Source: Flavobacteriaceae bacterium UBA3179
GTDB taxonomy: Bacteria; Bacteroidota; Bacteroidia; Flavobacteriales; Flavobacteriaceae
Assembly (NCBI GenBank): GCA_002364245.1
Contig: DEXR01000014.1
Location: 467 to 20,077 of the forward strand
Length of the DNA: 19,611 nucleotides
Direction of reading: 5' to 3'
Under the pieces are notes generated by a model. That model did not search any database. It was not told where the DNA came from and saw nothing but the letters and a program-made list of their open reading frames with translations. Each line of letters starts with the position of its first letter. The stretch's first letter is position 1. The translations under genes and the position numbers were made by a program. Below are positions 8,193 to 15,334 of this stretch, piece by piece.

Positions 8193-8215
8193 TTAACCAA
8201 CCAAATTATATTTCT

Positions 8216-8250
8216 AAAAGCGTTCAATATCTATTGAACGCTTTTCATTT
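8216..8250 (+). terminator. Intrinsic terminator ending the adhesin/T9SS module
   Basis: A perfect 13-bp stem (AAAAGCGTTCAAT at 8216-8228 with ATTGAACGCTTTT at 8233-8245) closes a four-base loop and runs into a T-rich tail. It lies 24 bases after the stop codon of the second PorE-like gene and before idi, so it separates the two transcription units. Confidence 0.88.
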
Positions 8251-8277
8251 TGGTTTTATTTACAACCCGCTATTTCG

Positions 8278-8285
8278 TATTTTTG
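8278..8285 (+). promoter_or_regulatory. Putative Bacteroidota -7 promoter box for the idi cluster
   Basis: TATTTTTG matches the Bacteroidota -7 consensus TAnnTTTG. It lies 16 bases before the idi start codon and downstream of the terminator, so the leader would be very short. A TTTG at 8249-8252 could be the -33 element, but its 25-base spacing is longer than usual. The support is only this motif and its position. Confidence 0.45.
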
Positions 8286-8301
8286 AAAAAACTGAAATTG
8301 C

Positions 8302-8820
8302 ATGATAGAAGAAAAAGTAGTCCTTGTAAATGAAAAGGATGAAAAAATAGGATTAATGCCCAAAATGGAAGCTCATGAAAAAGCTTTATTGCATAGGGCT
8401 TTTTCTGTATTCGTTTTTAATGATAAAAATGAATTAATGATACAGCAACGAGCATTACATAAATATCATTCTCCTGGGTTATGGACAAATACTTGTTGTA
8501 GTCACCAAAGAGACGGAGAAAGCAACATAGATGCAGGGAAAAGAAGATTACAGGAAGAAATGGGTTTTTCAACAGATTTAAAAGAAACCATTTCATTTAT
8601 TTATAAAGCTCCTTTTGATAATGGATTGACAGAGCACGAGTATGACCACATGTTGGTAGGTAAGTATAACGGCGAGCCTAATATTAATCCAGATGAAGTT
8701 GCCGCTTGGAAATGGATGTCCATGGAGGCTGTTGAAAAAGATATGAAGGACAATCCAGCTATTTATACAGCGTGGTTTAAAATTATTTTCGATAAATTCC
8801 AAGAACACCTAGCGCTATGA
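8302..8820 (+). CDS. idi: Isopentenyl-diphosphate delta-isomerase, type I (Nudix fold)
   Basis: Interconverts isopentenyl and dimethylallyl diphosphate, the balancing step of isoprenoid synthesis for quinones and carotenoids. The protein has 172 residues, the usual bacterial length. The WTNTCCSHQ motif aligns with WTNSVCGH of E. coli Idi, making Cys66 the catalytic cysteine and His68 a metal ligand. His25 and His31 (AHEKALLHRAFSVF) and Glu111/Glu113 (LTEHEYDH) supply the remaining expected metal-binding or catalytic positions. The Nudix helix is NIDAGKRRLQEEMG. Flavobacteria generally make isoprenoids by the mevalonate route, where this enzyme is essential; no other isoprenoid gene is in the window. 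It is the first gene of a tight + strand cluster and overlaps the next gene by 4 nt. Confidence 0.96.
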   Translation: MIEEKVVLVNEKDEKIGLMPKMEAHEKALLHRAFSVFVFNDKNELMIQQRALHKYHSPGLWTNTCCSHQRDGESNIDAGKRRLQEEMGFSTDLKETISFIYKAPFDNGLTEHEYDHMLVGKYNGEPNINPDEVAAWKWMSMEAVEKDMKDNPAIYTAWFKIIFDKFQEHLAL

Positions 8821-9224
8821 GTTTAACAATTTTCAGAAAAGCACATTTTAATGCAGCGCACCGTCTATTTGTAAAAGAATGGAGTGATGAAAAAAATCGT
8901 GCGTTCTTTGGTAAATGCAGTAATCCAAATTACCACGGTCATAACTATGAACTTGAAGTGGGTTTAACGGGGGAAATTGATCCCAAAACAGGCTATTTAA
9001 TAGATTTAGATTTTCTGAAAAAAATAATTAAAGAAGAAGTTGAAGATAGATTTGACCATAAAAACCTAAATGTAGAAGTAGAAGAATTTAAGGAGTTAAA
9101 CCCAACAGTAGAAAATATAGCTATTGTAATATGGAAAAAACTTCGCACCCGATTGGATGCTAAATTCGAAATTTCGGTAAAACTATACGAAACGCCACGC
9201 AACTTTGTAGTATATACCGGTTAA
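8817..9224 (+). CDS. 6-pyruvoyl-tetrahydropterin synthase / QueD-family pterin enzyme
   Basis: A 135-residue member of the PTPS/QueD family, which converts dihydroneopterin triphosphate to 6-pyruvoyl- or 6-carboxy-tetrahydropterin. Zinc ligands are His15 (FNAAHRL) and His40/His42 (HGHNY). Cys34 is the likely catalytic cysteine, and DHKNLN, PTVENIA and the YETPRN Glu complete the family pattern. The spacing from the cysteine to HGH is C-x5-HGH (CSNPNYHGHNY), as in animal-type PTPS, rather than the C-x3-HGH of E. coli QueD, so the product (biopterin-type or queuosine precursor) is uncertain. Its ATG overlaps the idi stop (ATGA), implying translational coupling, and manA follows after 3 nt. A functional link between the three enzymes is not evident. 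Confidence 0.92.
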   Translation: MSLTIFRKAHFNAAHRLFVKEWSDEKNRAFFGKCSNPNYHGHNYELEVGLTGEIDPKTGYLIDLDFLKKIIKEEVEDRFDHKNLNVEVEEFKELNPTVENIAIVIWKKLRTRLDAKFEISVKLYETPRNFVVYTG

Positions 9225-9227
9225 TCA

Positions 9228-10214
9228 ATGAATAAACTCCCTGCGTTATACCCATTAAAATTTGTTCCTATACTTAAAGAAAAAGTGTGGGGAGGAACAA
9301 AACTTTCTAGTTTTTTAGGGAAAGTAGGAAAAAATAAAAATAAATATATAGGTGAAAGCTGGGAGATCTCAGATTTGGAAAATGGAACATCAGTAGTAGG
9401 TAATGGGCTATTTAAAGATCAATCCTTACCTAGTTTAATTTCGAAATTTAAAAGCGAAATAGTAGGGGGAAAAGTTTACAATCAATTTGGCGATACATTC
9501 CCTTTGTTGTTTAAATTTATTGATGCTAGAGAAGACCTATCTGTACAAGTGCATCCCGGAGATTTATTGGCAAAAAAACGACACAATAGTTTCGGGAAGA
9601 CTGAGATGTGGTATATAGTGGATACAGAAAAAGACGCTCGCCTTATATTGGGTTTTAATAAAGAAATAGATGAAAAGAGTTATTTAAAAAAACTCTCTGA
9701 AGGTAACATTATAGAAATCCTTCATTCTGAAAAAGTAAAAAAAGGAGACACTTTTTTCATCGCCCCGGGTACTGTACATGCTATTGGAGCAGGAGTTCTT
9801 TTAGCCGAAATACAACAAACCTCAGACATTACTTATAGAATTTACGATTGGGATAGGCCCGATATAAATGGCAAGATGCGTGATTTACATACAGATCTGG
9901 CAAAAGACGCCATAATTTACAAAGAAGTAGAGGCTAAAGTACAGTATCAAGATAGCGATAATGAAATAATCCCTTTAAAAAGACTTCAATACTTTGAAAC
10001 AAATAAGTTAAACATCGCTCAGGATTTTAATCGTGATTTAACTGAAATAAATTCTTTTGTTGTTTACATGTGCACTGAAGGAGAAGCCGTGATAGAAACT
10101 AAAACAGCTTCCGAACATATTAAAAAAGGGGAGACAATATTAATTCCTGCTTGTTTTTCTTCAATTAAAATAAAATCTACATCTGTAACACTTTTAGAAA
10201 CGTACATTCCGTAA
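9228..10214 (+). CDS. manA: Mannose-6-phosphate isomerase, class I
   Basis: Interconverts mannose 6-phosphate and fructose 6-phosphate, feeding GDP-mannose for glycans or allowing use of mannose. The 328-residue length fits the short bacterial class I form. The cupin zinc site is visible: Gln107 and His109 in VQVHPGD, Glu126 in GKTEMWYIV and His184 in APGTVHAIGAG. Arg204 in TYRIYDWDR is the expected catalytic arginine. The N-terminal VWGGTKLSSFLGK is also typical. It starts 3 nt after the pterin enzyme gene and is therefore almost certainly co-transcribed with it and idi. Confidence 0.95.
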   Translation: MNKLPALYPLKFVPILKEKVWGGTKLSSFLGKVGKNKNKYIGESWEISDLENGTSVVGNGLFKDQSLPSLISKFKSEIVGGKVYNQFGDTFPLLFKFIDAREDLSVQVHPGDLLAKKRHNSFGKTEMWYIVDTEKDARLILGFNKEIDEKSYLKKLSEGNIIEILHSEKVKKGDTFFIAPGTVHAIGAGVLLAEIQQTSDITYRIYDWDRPDINGKMRDLHTDLAKDAIIYKEVEAKVQYQDSDNEIIPLKRLQYFETNKLNIAQDFNRDLTEINSFVVYMCTEGEAVIETKTASEHIKKGETILIPACFSSIKIKSTSVTLLETYIP

Positions 10215-10250
10215 TTGTTTGTACCTTGCGCCAAATTTAAATTTAATAAA

Positions 10251-10517
10251 ATGGCAAGTGTACGCGACTTAAAAAGAGACATTAATTATGTTTTAGGTGA
10301 TATTATTGAAGCTGTCTATATATGGCAACTTACTCACCCGGAAAAAGAAACTAAAGAATCTGAAAAAATAATCGATGATGCCATCGCTGTTTTTGATGCT
10401 TTAATTATAAAGGTCAACCAAAAAGATGTTGAAAATAAAAAGCAACATTTTAAAGGAATTAACCAAGAATTGGAAACAGAAGGAAGAAAATTAATTGATA
10501 AAATTAACGCACTATAA
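10251..10517 (+). CDS. Small helical protein of unknown function (88 aa)
   Basis: The frame can be extended upstream to a TTG at 10215, but the ATG at 10251 (MASVRDLKRD) is the better start: the extension would overlie a near-consensus -7 box (TACCTTGC, 10222-10229), and its residues look like non-coding sequence read through. The protein is predicted to be almost all alpha-helical, charged, without signal peptide or membrane segment (LKRDINYVLGDIIEAVYIW, then Lys/Glu-rich helices). I believe similar short proteins occur in other flavobacteria but cannot name a family. It lies 36 nt after manA. Its stop codon overlaps, by 6 nt tail to tail, the end of the opposing lipoprotein gene. Confidence 0.75.
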   Translation: MASVRDLKRDINYVLGDIIEAVYIWQLTHPEKETKESEKIIDDAIAVFDALIIKVNQKDVENKKQHFKGINQELETEGRKLIDKINAL

Positions 10518-10536
10518 ACTATCCTTTATAGTTTTT
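10511..10536 (+). terminator. Terminator-like hairpin spanning the overlapping stop codons
   Basis: ACTATAAA (10511-10518) pairs with TTTATAGT (10525-10532) over a six-base loop, followed by a T tract (10532-10536). It covers the stop codons of both the + strand small gene and the - strand lipoprotein gene. The stem is AT-rich, so it would be a weak terminator alone; a stronger hairpin follows at 10547. Confidence 0.5.
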
Positions 10537-11228
10537 CGTTCTGAAATAAAAGACTCTAAAAGCGATCCGTATTTAGAGTCTTTTATTTTTGGGGTAAGTG
10601 AGGTATAAACGGTATCTAGATATTTTATATTGGCATCGTATATTTCTGTTAATAACAAATAAGGAGCTACCTCTTTATCTTTATTGTTCAATGCAAAATT
10701 TACAGTTGCTAAATATTTACTTGAAAGAGCATTCATTTTTTTCTGCTTGATAGTCCCCAGTAATGAATCGCTTCCTTCTTTTTGAGCTGTCAATTCTTCT
10801 TTGATTAAATCTAAATCTCTGTCTGCAAAACGTTGCATCAATTTTTTGTAATCATCAAGCGCTTGTTCATTTTTTGAGCCTCGAACAATGTAGTCGTTCC
10901 CAAACTTTTTTAAGCTTGTATTGATTATAATTTCACCTGGCTCTGCAAAGAAAGGGATACGGTCTTCACGAAGTGTACCATCTTTAAGGCGCAAGTAGAG
11001 GTAAAACATCTCGGGGCTAGATATTTCTTCAACAAATGTAAAATTAGGATTGCCATCAATAGCCACAGAATCCACTGAAACCAACAATGAGTCCTCAATT
11101 TTTTGTAACAACAAGGTTCCTTTTTTAAGTCCTTTTACATTTCCGGAAAGATTCATTTCCAGCTCAGGGTTAGAGTTGGAACAACTAACTATAAGTAAAG
11201 TGGTTAAAGCGATTGCAAGTATTCTCAT
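10512..11228 (-). CDS. DUF4369-domain lipoprotein
   Basis: A 238-residue protein with a lipoprotein signal peptide: hydrophobic residues 4-14, then the lipobox IVSC with acylated Cys16. The first half matches the DUF4369 domain (LSGNVKGLKKGTLLLQKIEDS, SPEMFYLYLRL, PFFAEPGEIII, KKFGNDYIVRGSKNEQAL). In Bacteroidota this domain usually precedes a thioredoxin-like domain in TlpA/ResA-type proteins. Here the C-terminal half is a helical region without a CxxC motif, so it is a stand-alone form and not a thiol oxidoreductase. It probably sits on the periplasmic or surface side of a membrane; its role is unknown. A weak -7-like box (CATCTTTGC on the - strand, 11251-11259) lies just upstream. Two terminator hairpins for the opposing transcript lie inside its 3' end. 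Confidence 0.85.
   Translation of the reverse strand: MRILAIALTTLLIVSCSNSNPELEMNLSGNVKGLKKGTLLLQKIEDSLLVSVDSVAIDGNPNFTFVEEISSPEMFYLYLRLKDGTLREDRIPFFAEPGEIIINTSLKKFGNDYIVRGSKNEQALDDYKKLMQRFADRDLDLIKEELTAQKEGSDSLLGTIKQKKMNALSSKYLATVNFALNNKDKEVAPYLLLTEIYDANIKYLDTVYTSLTPKIKDSKYGSLLESFISERKTIKDSL
10547..10590 (+). terminator. Strong intrinsic terminator embedded in the 3' end of the opposing gene
   Basis: TAAAAGACTCTAAA (10547-10560) is perfectly complementary to TTTAGAGTCTTTTA (10572-10585), a 14-bp stem with an 11-base loop followed by a T run. It is oriented to stop transcription coming from the idi-manA cluster, yet lies wholly within coding sequence of the - strand DUF4369 gene, about 30 bases before its stop. 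It could also act in the - direction, where a T-rich stretch follows as well. Confidence 0.7.
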
Positions 11229-11340
11229 TGTTTCTGGAAATTTTAAAATCGCAAAGATGCATATTTTGTTGAAAACAGAAAACCTGAAATAGCAATAACT
11301 TTTTTAGAATTTTTCATATTTTCAGAATTAAAACCAATTA

Positions 11341-12678
11341 TTAAGAAACTGCCGCCAATTGCATTAGAACAGTACAAAGTATAGCAGCAACCGTACCTAT
11401 AGCGTAGCCAAAAACAGCTAGTAGTACACCCACCGTTGCTAAAGAAGGGTGAAAAGCAGACGCGACAATAGGAGCAGATGCTGCTCCTCCCACATTGGCT
11501 TGGCTACCCACAGCAAGAAAAAAGTAAGGAGCTTTGATTAGTTTGGCTACCAAAATCAATAACCCAGCATGTATCAACATCCAAACGAGACCAATAAATA
11601 TAAGACCGAAATTATCGAAGATGAGTGTTAAATCCATTTTCATACCAATACTGGCAACAAGAATATAAATAAATACACTTCCAAACTTACTGGCGCCAGC
11701 ACCTTCATAGCTTCTTAATTTTGAAAAAGAAAGCAAAACACCAATTAGAGTAGTTATAGAAATCATCCAAAAGAAAGAGGAGCTTAAAAACGTAAATACA
11801 TTACGGGTAATTCCCTTAGGGAAACTATTTACAAAGTCTTCAAAAAATACACTTAAGTATCCTGCACCAAAATGAGCAAAACTAACCGTACCAAAAGCAA
11901 TAGCGGCAAGTATCATTAAATCTGTTAAGGTAGGATTTCGGTCAACAGTTTTTGCATAATCTGAAACTTTGGCTTTTAAGGCTTCAATAGCAGACGTATC
12001 AGACTTTAGCCATTTATCAATACGTGCAGATTTACCAATTCCTATTAAAATTATAGCCATCCAAATGTTGGCTACCACAATGTCCACGAATACCATTCCG
12101 CCGTACAATTCTTGATTGTACCCATAAATTTCAAGCATAGCAGTTTGGTTGGCACCACCACCAATCCAGCTTCCTGCTAAAGTAGAAAGACCTCTCCAAA
12201 CGGCATCTGCACCAGCTCCTCCTACAGTTTCGGGAGAGATGGTTCCTATTAATAAAACGGCGAGTGGACCTCCAATTACAATTCCAACGGTTCCGGTAAA
12301 GAACATGATTAATGCTTTAGGACCTAGATTAAACACGGCTTTTAAGTCGATGCTCAATGTCATTAGCACTAATGCGGCAGGCAATAAGTAACGGCTAGAC
12401 ATATAGTAAAGGCTAGAGCTACTTTCTACAGCTGCTCCAGTTTCTGAAACGGTAGTCCATTCTGGTGCAATAACACCAAATGTTGTTAATAAGGCCGGTA
12501 TAAAGTAGGCCATAAATAATGCTGGCACTATTTTATAAAAAGAATTCCAAAACCCGGATTCTTTTGATGAGGTATAAAAAATAAACCCTAAGGCTAACAT
12601 TAACACTCCAAAAACAATGGTGTCGTTTGTAAAAAGGGGAGAGGTGTCTACTATTTCTTGAGTAAGGTTATCTTGCAT
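11341..12678 (-). CDS. DUF819 family integral membrane protein
   Basis: A polytopic membrane protein of about 445 residues with ten or more hydrophobic segments. Motifs fit the DUF819 (YjcL-like) family: SSRYLLPAALVLMTLSIDLK, GSWIGGGANQTAM, a Gly-rich AVGSQANVGGAASAPIVA near the C-terminus, and a soluble loop around residues 225-255. Conserved Asn/Gly-rich motifs in both halves suggest a two-fold transporter-like fold, but no substrate can be assigned. A longer frame begins with TTG at 12708; I prefer the ATG at 12678 (MQDNLTQEIVD), because the TTG lies in a TATTTTGC stretch that resembles a flavobacterial -7 box. It lies 52 nt after the small Arc-type gene and may have its own promoter. Confidence 0.86.
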   Translation of the reverse strand: MQDNLTQEIVDTSPLFTNDTIVFGVLMLALGFIFYTSSKESGFWNSFYKIVPALFMAYFIPALLTTFGVIAPEWTTVSETGAAVESSSSLYYMSSRYLLPAALVLMTLSIDLKAVFNLGPKALIMFFTGTVGIVIGGPLAVLLIGTISPETVGGAGADAVWRGLSTLAGSWIGGGANQTAMLEIYGYNQELYGGMVFVDIVVANIWMAIILIGIGKSARIDKWLKSDTSAIEALKAKVSDYAKTVDRNPTLTDLMILAAIAFGTVSFAHFGAGYLSVFFEDFVNSFPKGITRNVFTFLSSSFFWMISITTLIGVLLSFSKLRSYEGAGASKFGSVFIYILVASIGMKMDLTLIFDNFGLIFIGLVWMLIHAGLLILVAKLIKAPYFFLAVGSQANVGGAASAPIVASAFHPSLATVGVLLAVFGYAIGTVAAILCTVLMQLAAVS

Positions 12679-12730
12679 GGATTCTAATTGTTTGACCGCA
12701 AAATACAATTATTTAAGAGAAAATTAAATG

Positions 12731-12892
12731 TTACTCTTTCTTCTTAGGGAGTCTATTGGCATTTTTAAGCATTTCATGTAACATCCATTCAATTTGACCA
12801 TTGGTGCTACGGAATTCATCTGCCGCCCATTTTTCAACGGCTTTCATCATATCTTCATTAACGCGCAAGGCAAAGGCTTTCTTTTTGGGCAT
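12731..12892 (-). CDS. Small Arc-type ribbon-helix-helix DNA-binding protein (53 aa)
   Basis: This short frame encodes MPKKKAFALRVNEDMMKAVE and continues through KWAADEFRSTNGQIEWMLHE to a Lys-rich end (RLPKKKE). The pattern is that of an Arc-type ribbon-helix-helix protein: a short N-terminal beta strand (AFALRV) that would insert in the DNA major groove as a dimer, helix A (EDMMKAVEKWAADE), a turn with STNGQ, and helix B (IEWMLHEMLKNA). The ATG lies one base after the stop codon of the upstream hydrolase gene (TAATATG), which strongly suggests co-transcription and translational coupling. It may regulate its own operon, but no operator was identified. Flavobacterial genomes commonly carry this type of protein near SPFH genes, as far as I recall. 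Confidence 0.85.
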   Translation of the reverse strand: MPKKKAFALRVNEDMMKAVEKWAADEFRSTNGQIEWMLHEMLKNANRLPKKKE

Positions 12893-12893
12893 A

Positions 12894-13823
12894 TTAATTA
12901 GCTTCAATAAATTGGGTGATAACGGTAATCAATTCTTCAGAAATAGGAAGGTTATATTGATTGTACGACTTGCCGTTCTCAAGGTCGTTACCTTCTATTT
13001 TCTTTAATACGTGGTTCATGCTTGGAATTATCTTATACGTAGCTCCGGGCTTTGCTTTGTGTAAAGCCACCGCCTCGCTTACCTGAACCTGTAGGTCTTT
13101 ATCTCCGTTTACTATTAAAATAGGAATATTTAGTTTTGAAAGTTCTTCTTGTGGGTTGTATTGCATCCAACTGTAAATAAACGGTTGAATGTCTGGCCGA
13201 AAAATGGAAGCCAGCCCTGGGCTGTAATTTTGAGCCGTACCATTCACTCGAAGGTCATCAAACGATTGCCGGGCATTGTCAACTAAACCTGGCGCTTGCT
13301 TTGCCAATTGGTCTACGATAACGTCGTCTATTTCTTGTCCAGCACCAGCTATGGAAATAAACCCATCTGCTCTATTTTGGGCCGCTATTACACCAACCAA
13401 TGAACCCTGACTGTGGCCAATAATGTAAATACTGGCAAAACGATCGTCTTTTTTAAAATGGTCGGTAACGGTAATAGCATCATCTATAAAATCATCAAAT
13501 TTAATTTTCTTTTCGTCTATGGCGCCCATCTTCATAATTTTTATAATCCGCTTATCATACCTAAAACTAGCTATTCCATTTTCGTATAACGCTTCGGCTA
13601 AAAATTTAAGCGAATTATTTTTCATCATATTTTGGTTGCCATTTCTATCGGTAGGTCCAGAACCAGCTATAATAATAACGAGTGGTGGTTTTTCTGAAGT
13701 TTCAGGCATTAGTAGGGTGCCTTCAACCAAAGGGGTGATTTTTAAATCTTTGGAAGTAAAGTCTTCTTGAGCATAATTAGCTCCGAAGTAAAAGAACGCA
13801 AGGATTATAAGTAGCTTTTTCAT
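12894..13823 (-). CDS. Secreted alpha/beta hydrolase
   Basis: A 309-residue protein with a signal peptide (1-18, ending ANYA before QED). The alpha/beta-hydrolase catalytic triad is visible: nucleophile Ser138 in the elbow GHSQG, Asp243 in IVNGDKDLQV and His271 in SMNHVLKK. IIAGSGPTDRNGN (residues 51-63) is the likely oxyanion-hole region. The family includes esterases and peptidases acting on exported substrates; the actual substrate cannot be read from the sequence. It begins 12 nt after the small membrane protein gene and ends one base before the Arc-type gene, so it is the third gene of a four-gene SPFH operon. Confidence 0.88.
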   Translation of the reverse strand: MKKLLIILAFFYFGANYAQEDFTSKDLKITPLVEGTLLMPETSEKPPLVIIIAGSGPTDRNGNQNMMKNNSLKFLAEALYENGIASFRYDKRIIKIMKMGAIDEKKIKFDDFIDDAITVTDHFKKDDRFASIYIIGHSQGSLVGVIAAQNRADGFISIAGAGQEIDDVIVDQLAKQAPGLVDNARQSFDDLRVNGTAQNYSPGLASIFRPDIQPFIYSWMQYNPQEELSKLNIPILIVNGDKDLQVQVSEAVALHKAKPGATYKIIPSMNHVLKKIEGNDLENGKSYNQYNLPISEELITVITQFIEAN

Positions 13824-13835
13824 ATTAATTTTGTT

Positions 13836-14336
13836 TTAGCTTATCAGTTTTCCTGAATAGGTTTTTAAAACAGCATTTACATCTGTTCCTTTCTGTGTGC
13901 CCAATAATAGTTTTTTGCCGTTTTTCAGTTCAATTTGTATGCCTTTGTTGCCTTTTACATTTAAGGCACCACTGTTTTTTGTAAATCCAGTCCTGTAACC
14001 CCAACCGCCATATTCAGATATTGGGCTATACTTTCTTACTTCACAAGAAGAAATTTCACGCCAACTTAATAAACGTTCACTTAAATTAAACGGCCAGAAC
14101 TTATAATGGATTCCCTTTTCGTCTATTTTTGTTTCCAGCTTAGTGAAAACCAACAAGAAAATCAAAATTACTATCGTCAATGTTGAAATGATAAGAATGA
14201 CCCAAAATTGGGTAGGGTCTTCCGTTATCTTATCAAAAGCGTTGACAGTTGCTGCAATGCATACACCCATTACAGCAATGACGAGCAAGCGAAGCCACCA
14301 TTGATTAAACCTTTGTGTTTCCTTAAAAACCCTCAT
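13836..14336 (-). CDS. Small two-TM membrane protein, possibly DUF6141-like
   Basis: A 166-residue protein with two transmembrane segments (about 16-34 and 43-65), followed by a soluble beta-rich domain: ETKIDEKGIHYKFWP, LLSWREISSCEVRKY, YGGWGYRTGFTKNSGALNVK and KGIQIELKNGKKLLLGTQK. Two membrane helices plus a domain with a W-x-E-I strand and a terminal GTQ turn resemble bacterial PH-like (bPH) proteins. I think it corresponds to DUF6141 but cannot verify this. The start is 1 nt from the end of the SPFH gene, indicating coupled expression. Its function is unknown; a partner of the SPFH protein in membrane organisation is an inference from position. Confidence 0.8.
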   Translation of the reverse strand: MRVFKETQRFNQWWLRLLVIAVMGVCIAATVNAFDKITEDPTQFWVILIISTLTIVILIFLLVFTKLETKIDEKGIHYKFWPFNLSERLLSWREISSCEVRKYSPISEYGGWGYRTGFTKNSGALNVKGNKGIQIELKNGKKLLLGTQKGTDVNAVLKTYSGKLIS

Positions 14337-14337
14337 A

Positions 14338-15198
14338 TTACATATTTAAAGTTCCTGCGTTAACAACGGGGGAAGCATCTTTATCACCACATAAAATTAC
14401 CATTAAATTACTTACCATTGCGGCTTTTCGTTCTTCATCCAGGTCTACAACTTGCTTTTTGCTAAGCTCTTCAAGGGCCATTTCGACCATGCTAACGGCA
14501 CCTTCCACAATTTTATGGCGTGCCGCTACAATTGCAGTTGCTTGTTGTCTTTTAAGCATAGCACTAGCAATTTCATTGGCGTATGCTAAATAACCAATTC
14601 GAGACTCCAACACTTCAATGCCTGCAATGGTAAGACGTTCGTCTAGGCCTTTAACCAAAGCTTCGTTCACTTCTTCCATACTAGAGCGTAAGGTAATATC
14701 TGCATCCATACCTTCGTCTGCAAAATTATCGTAGGGGTATTTACTGGCCAATTCACGAACAGCAGCATCGGTTTGTATACGGACAAATTCTTCATAATTA
14801 TCAACATCAAAAGCGGCTTTATGTGTATCACGAACACGCCATACCAAAATAGTGCTGATTATTACGGGGTTTCCTAGTTTATCGTTCACTTTTAAACGTT
14901 CGCTATCAAAGTTTCGGGCACGTAGCGAAATTTTTTTCTTAGCGTATAGAGGGTTTACCCAAAAAAGACCGTTCTTTTTTATGGTTCCTATATACTTTCC
15001 GAAGAGCAATAGTACTCTTGAGCCATTAGGGTTTACAAGTACAAAACCGGGCAAAGTTAAAAGCCCTAAGAAGAACAAGGCTATAAACCAAGGGTTTTTA
15101 GTAAGAAGCAGACCAATTACGCCTGCTGCGATAAAGATAAAAAATACAAACAGCATTAAATAGCCGTTAGCTGGAGTAATTGTTTTTTCGTTTGACAT
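14338..15198 (-). CDS. SPFH (stomatin/prohibitin/flotillin) domain membrane protein
   Basis: A 286-residue protein with two closely spaced N-terminal hydrophobic segments (about 12-32 and 35-54), followed by an SPFH domain: PNGSRVLLLFGKYIGTIKKN, ISLRARNFDSERLKVNDKLG, NPVIISTILVWRVRDTHKAA, then DAAVRELASKYPYD. A helical region, LKRQQATAIVAARHKIVEG, leads to a C-terminal tail with EELSKKQVVDLDEERKAAMV. SPFH proteins oligomerise on membranes and organise microdomains or scaffold proteases. There is no NfeD partner here. It is the first gene of a compact operon (small membrane protein, alpha/beta hydrolase, Arc-type protein) behind a clear promoter, and is divergent from the S1/P1 nuclease gene. 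Confidence 0.93.
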   Translation of the reverse strand: MSNEKTITPANGYLMLFVFFIFIAAGVIGLLLTKNPWFIALFFLGLLTLPGFVLVNPNGSRVLLLFGKYIGTIKKNGLFWVNPLYAKKKISLRARNFDSERLKVNDKLGNPVIISTILVWRVRDTHKAAFDVDNYEEFVRIQTDAAVRELASKYPYDNFADEGMDADITLRSSMEEVNEALVKGLDERLTIAGIEVLESRIGYLAYANEIASAMLKRQQATAIVAARHKIVEGAVSMVEMALEELSKKQVVDLDEERKAAMVSNLMVILCGDKDASPVVNAGTLNM

Positions 15199-15236
15199 GG
15201 TAGTTGAATTTAGTTTGATATTAAAATGATATTAAA

Positions 15237-15266
15237 CAAATATAATTCTTTTTTTGAATTTTCCAA
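15237..15266 (-). promoter_or_regulatory. Bacteroidota-type promoter of the SPFH operon
   Basis: On the - strand, TTG (15266-15264) is followed after 19 bases by TATATTTG (15244-15237), matching the TTG-N19-TAnnTTTG arrangement of the Bacteroidota primary sigma factor. Transcription would start near 15230, leaving a leader of about 30 nt before the SPFH ATG. It shares the 136-base divergent spacer with the nuclease promoter. Confidence 0.7.
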
Positions 15267-15299
15267 CTATTTATAATATTAACTTAAAACAAGGAATGG

Positions 15300-15308
15300 T
15301 ATCTTTGC
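15300..15308 (+). promoter_or_regulatory. Putative -7 promoter box of the S1/P1 nuclease gene
   Basis: TATCTTTGC is a full match to the Bacteroidota -7 consensus TAnnTTTG with its common trailing C. It lies 26 bases before the first ATG of the nuclease. No convincing -33 TTG is seen at the usual 17-23-base distance. Confidence 0.6.
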
Positions 15309-15334
15309 TTAAAATTTCTTCGTAAAGAATAAAG

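Noticed and set aside
10215..10250. TTG-initiated 12-residue extension of the small protein after manA
   Set aside because: The extension starts one base after the manA stop and covers a probable -7 box and an AT-rich leader; the ATG at 10251 gives a normal protein start.
11050..11292. Plus-strand open frame of 80 codons opposite the DUF4369 gene
   Set aside because: It is antisense to a well-supported lipoprotein gene, and its translation has no family features.
12679..12708. TTG-initiated extension of the DUF819 protein
   Set aside because: It covers a promoter-like TATTTTGC stretch and adds ten residues with no recognisable role; the ATG at 12678 is preferred.
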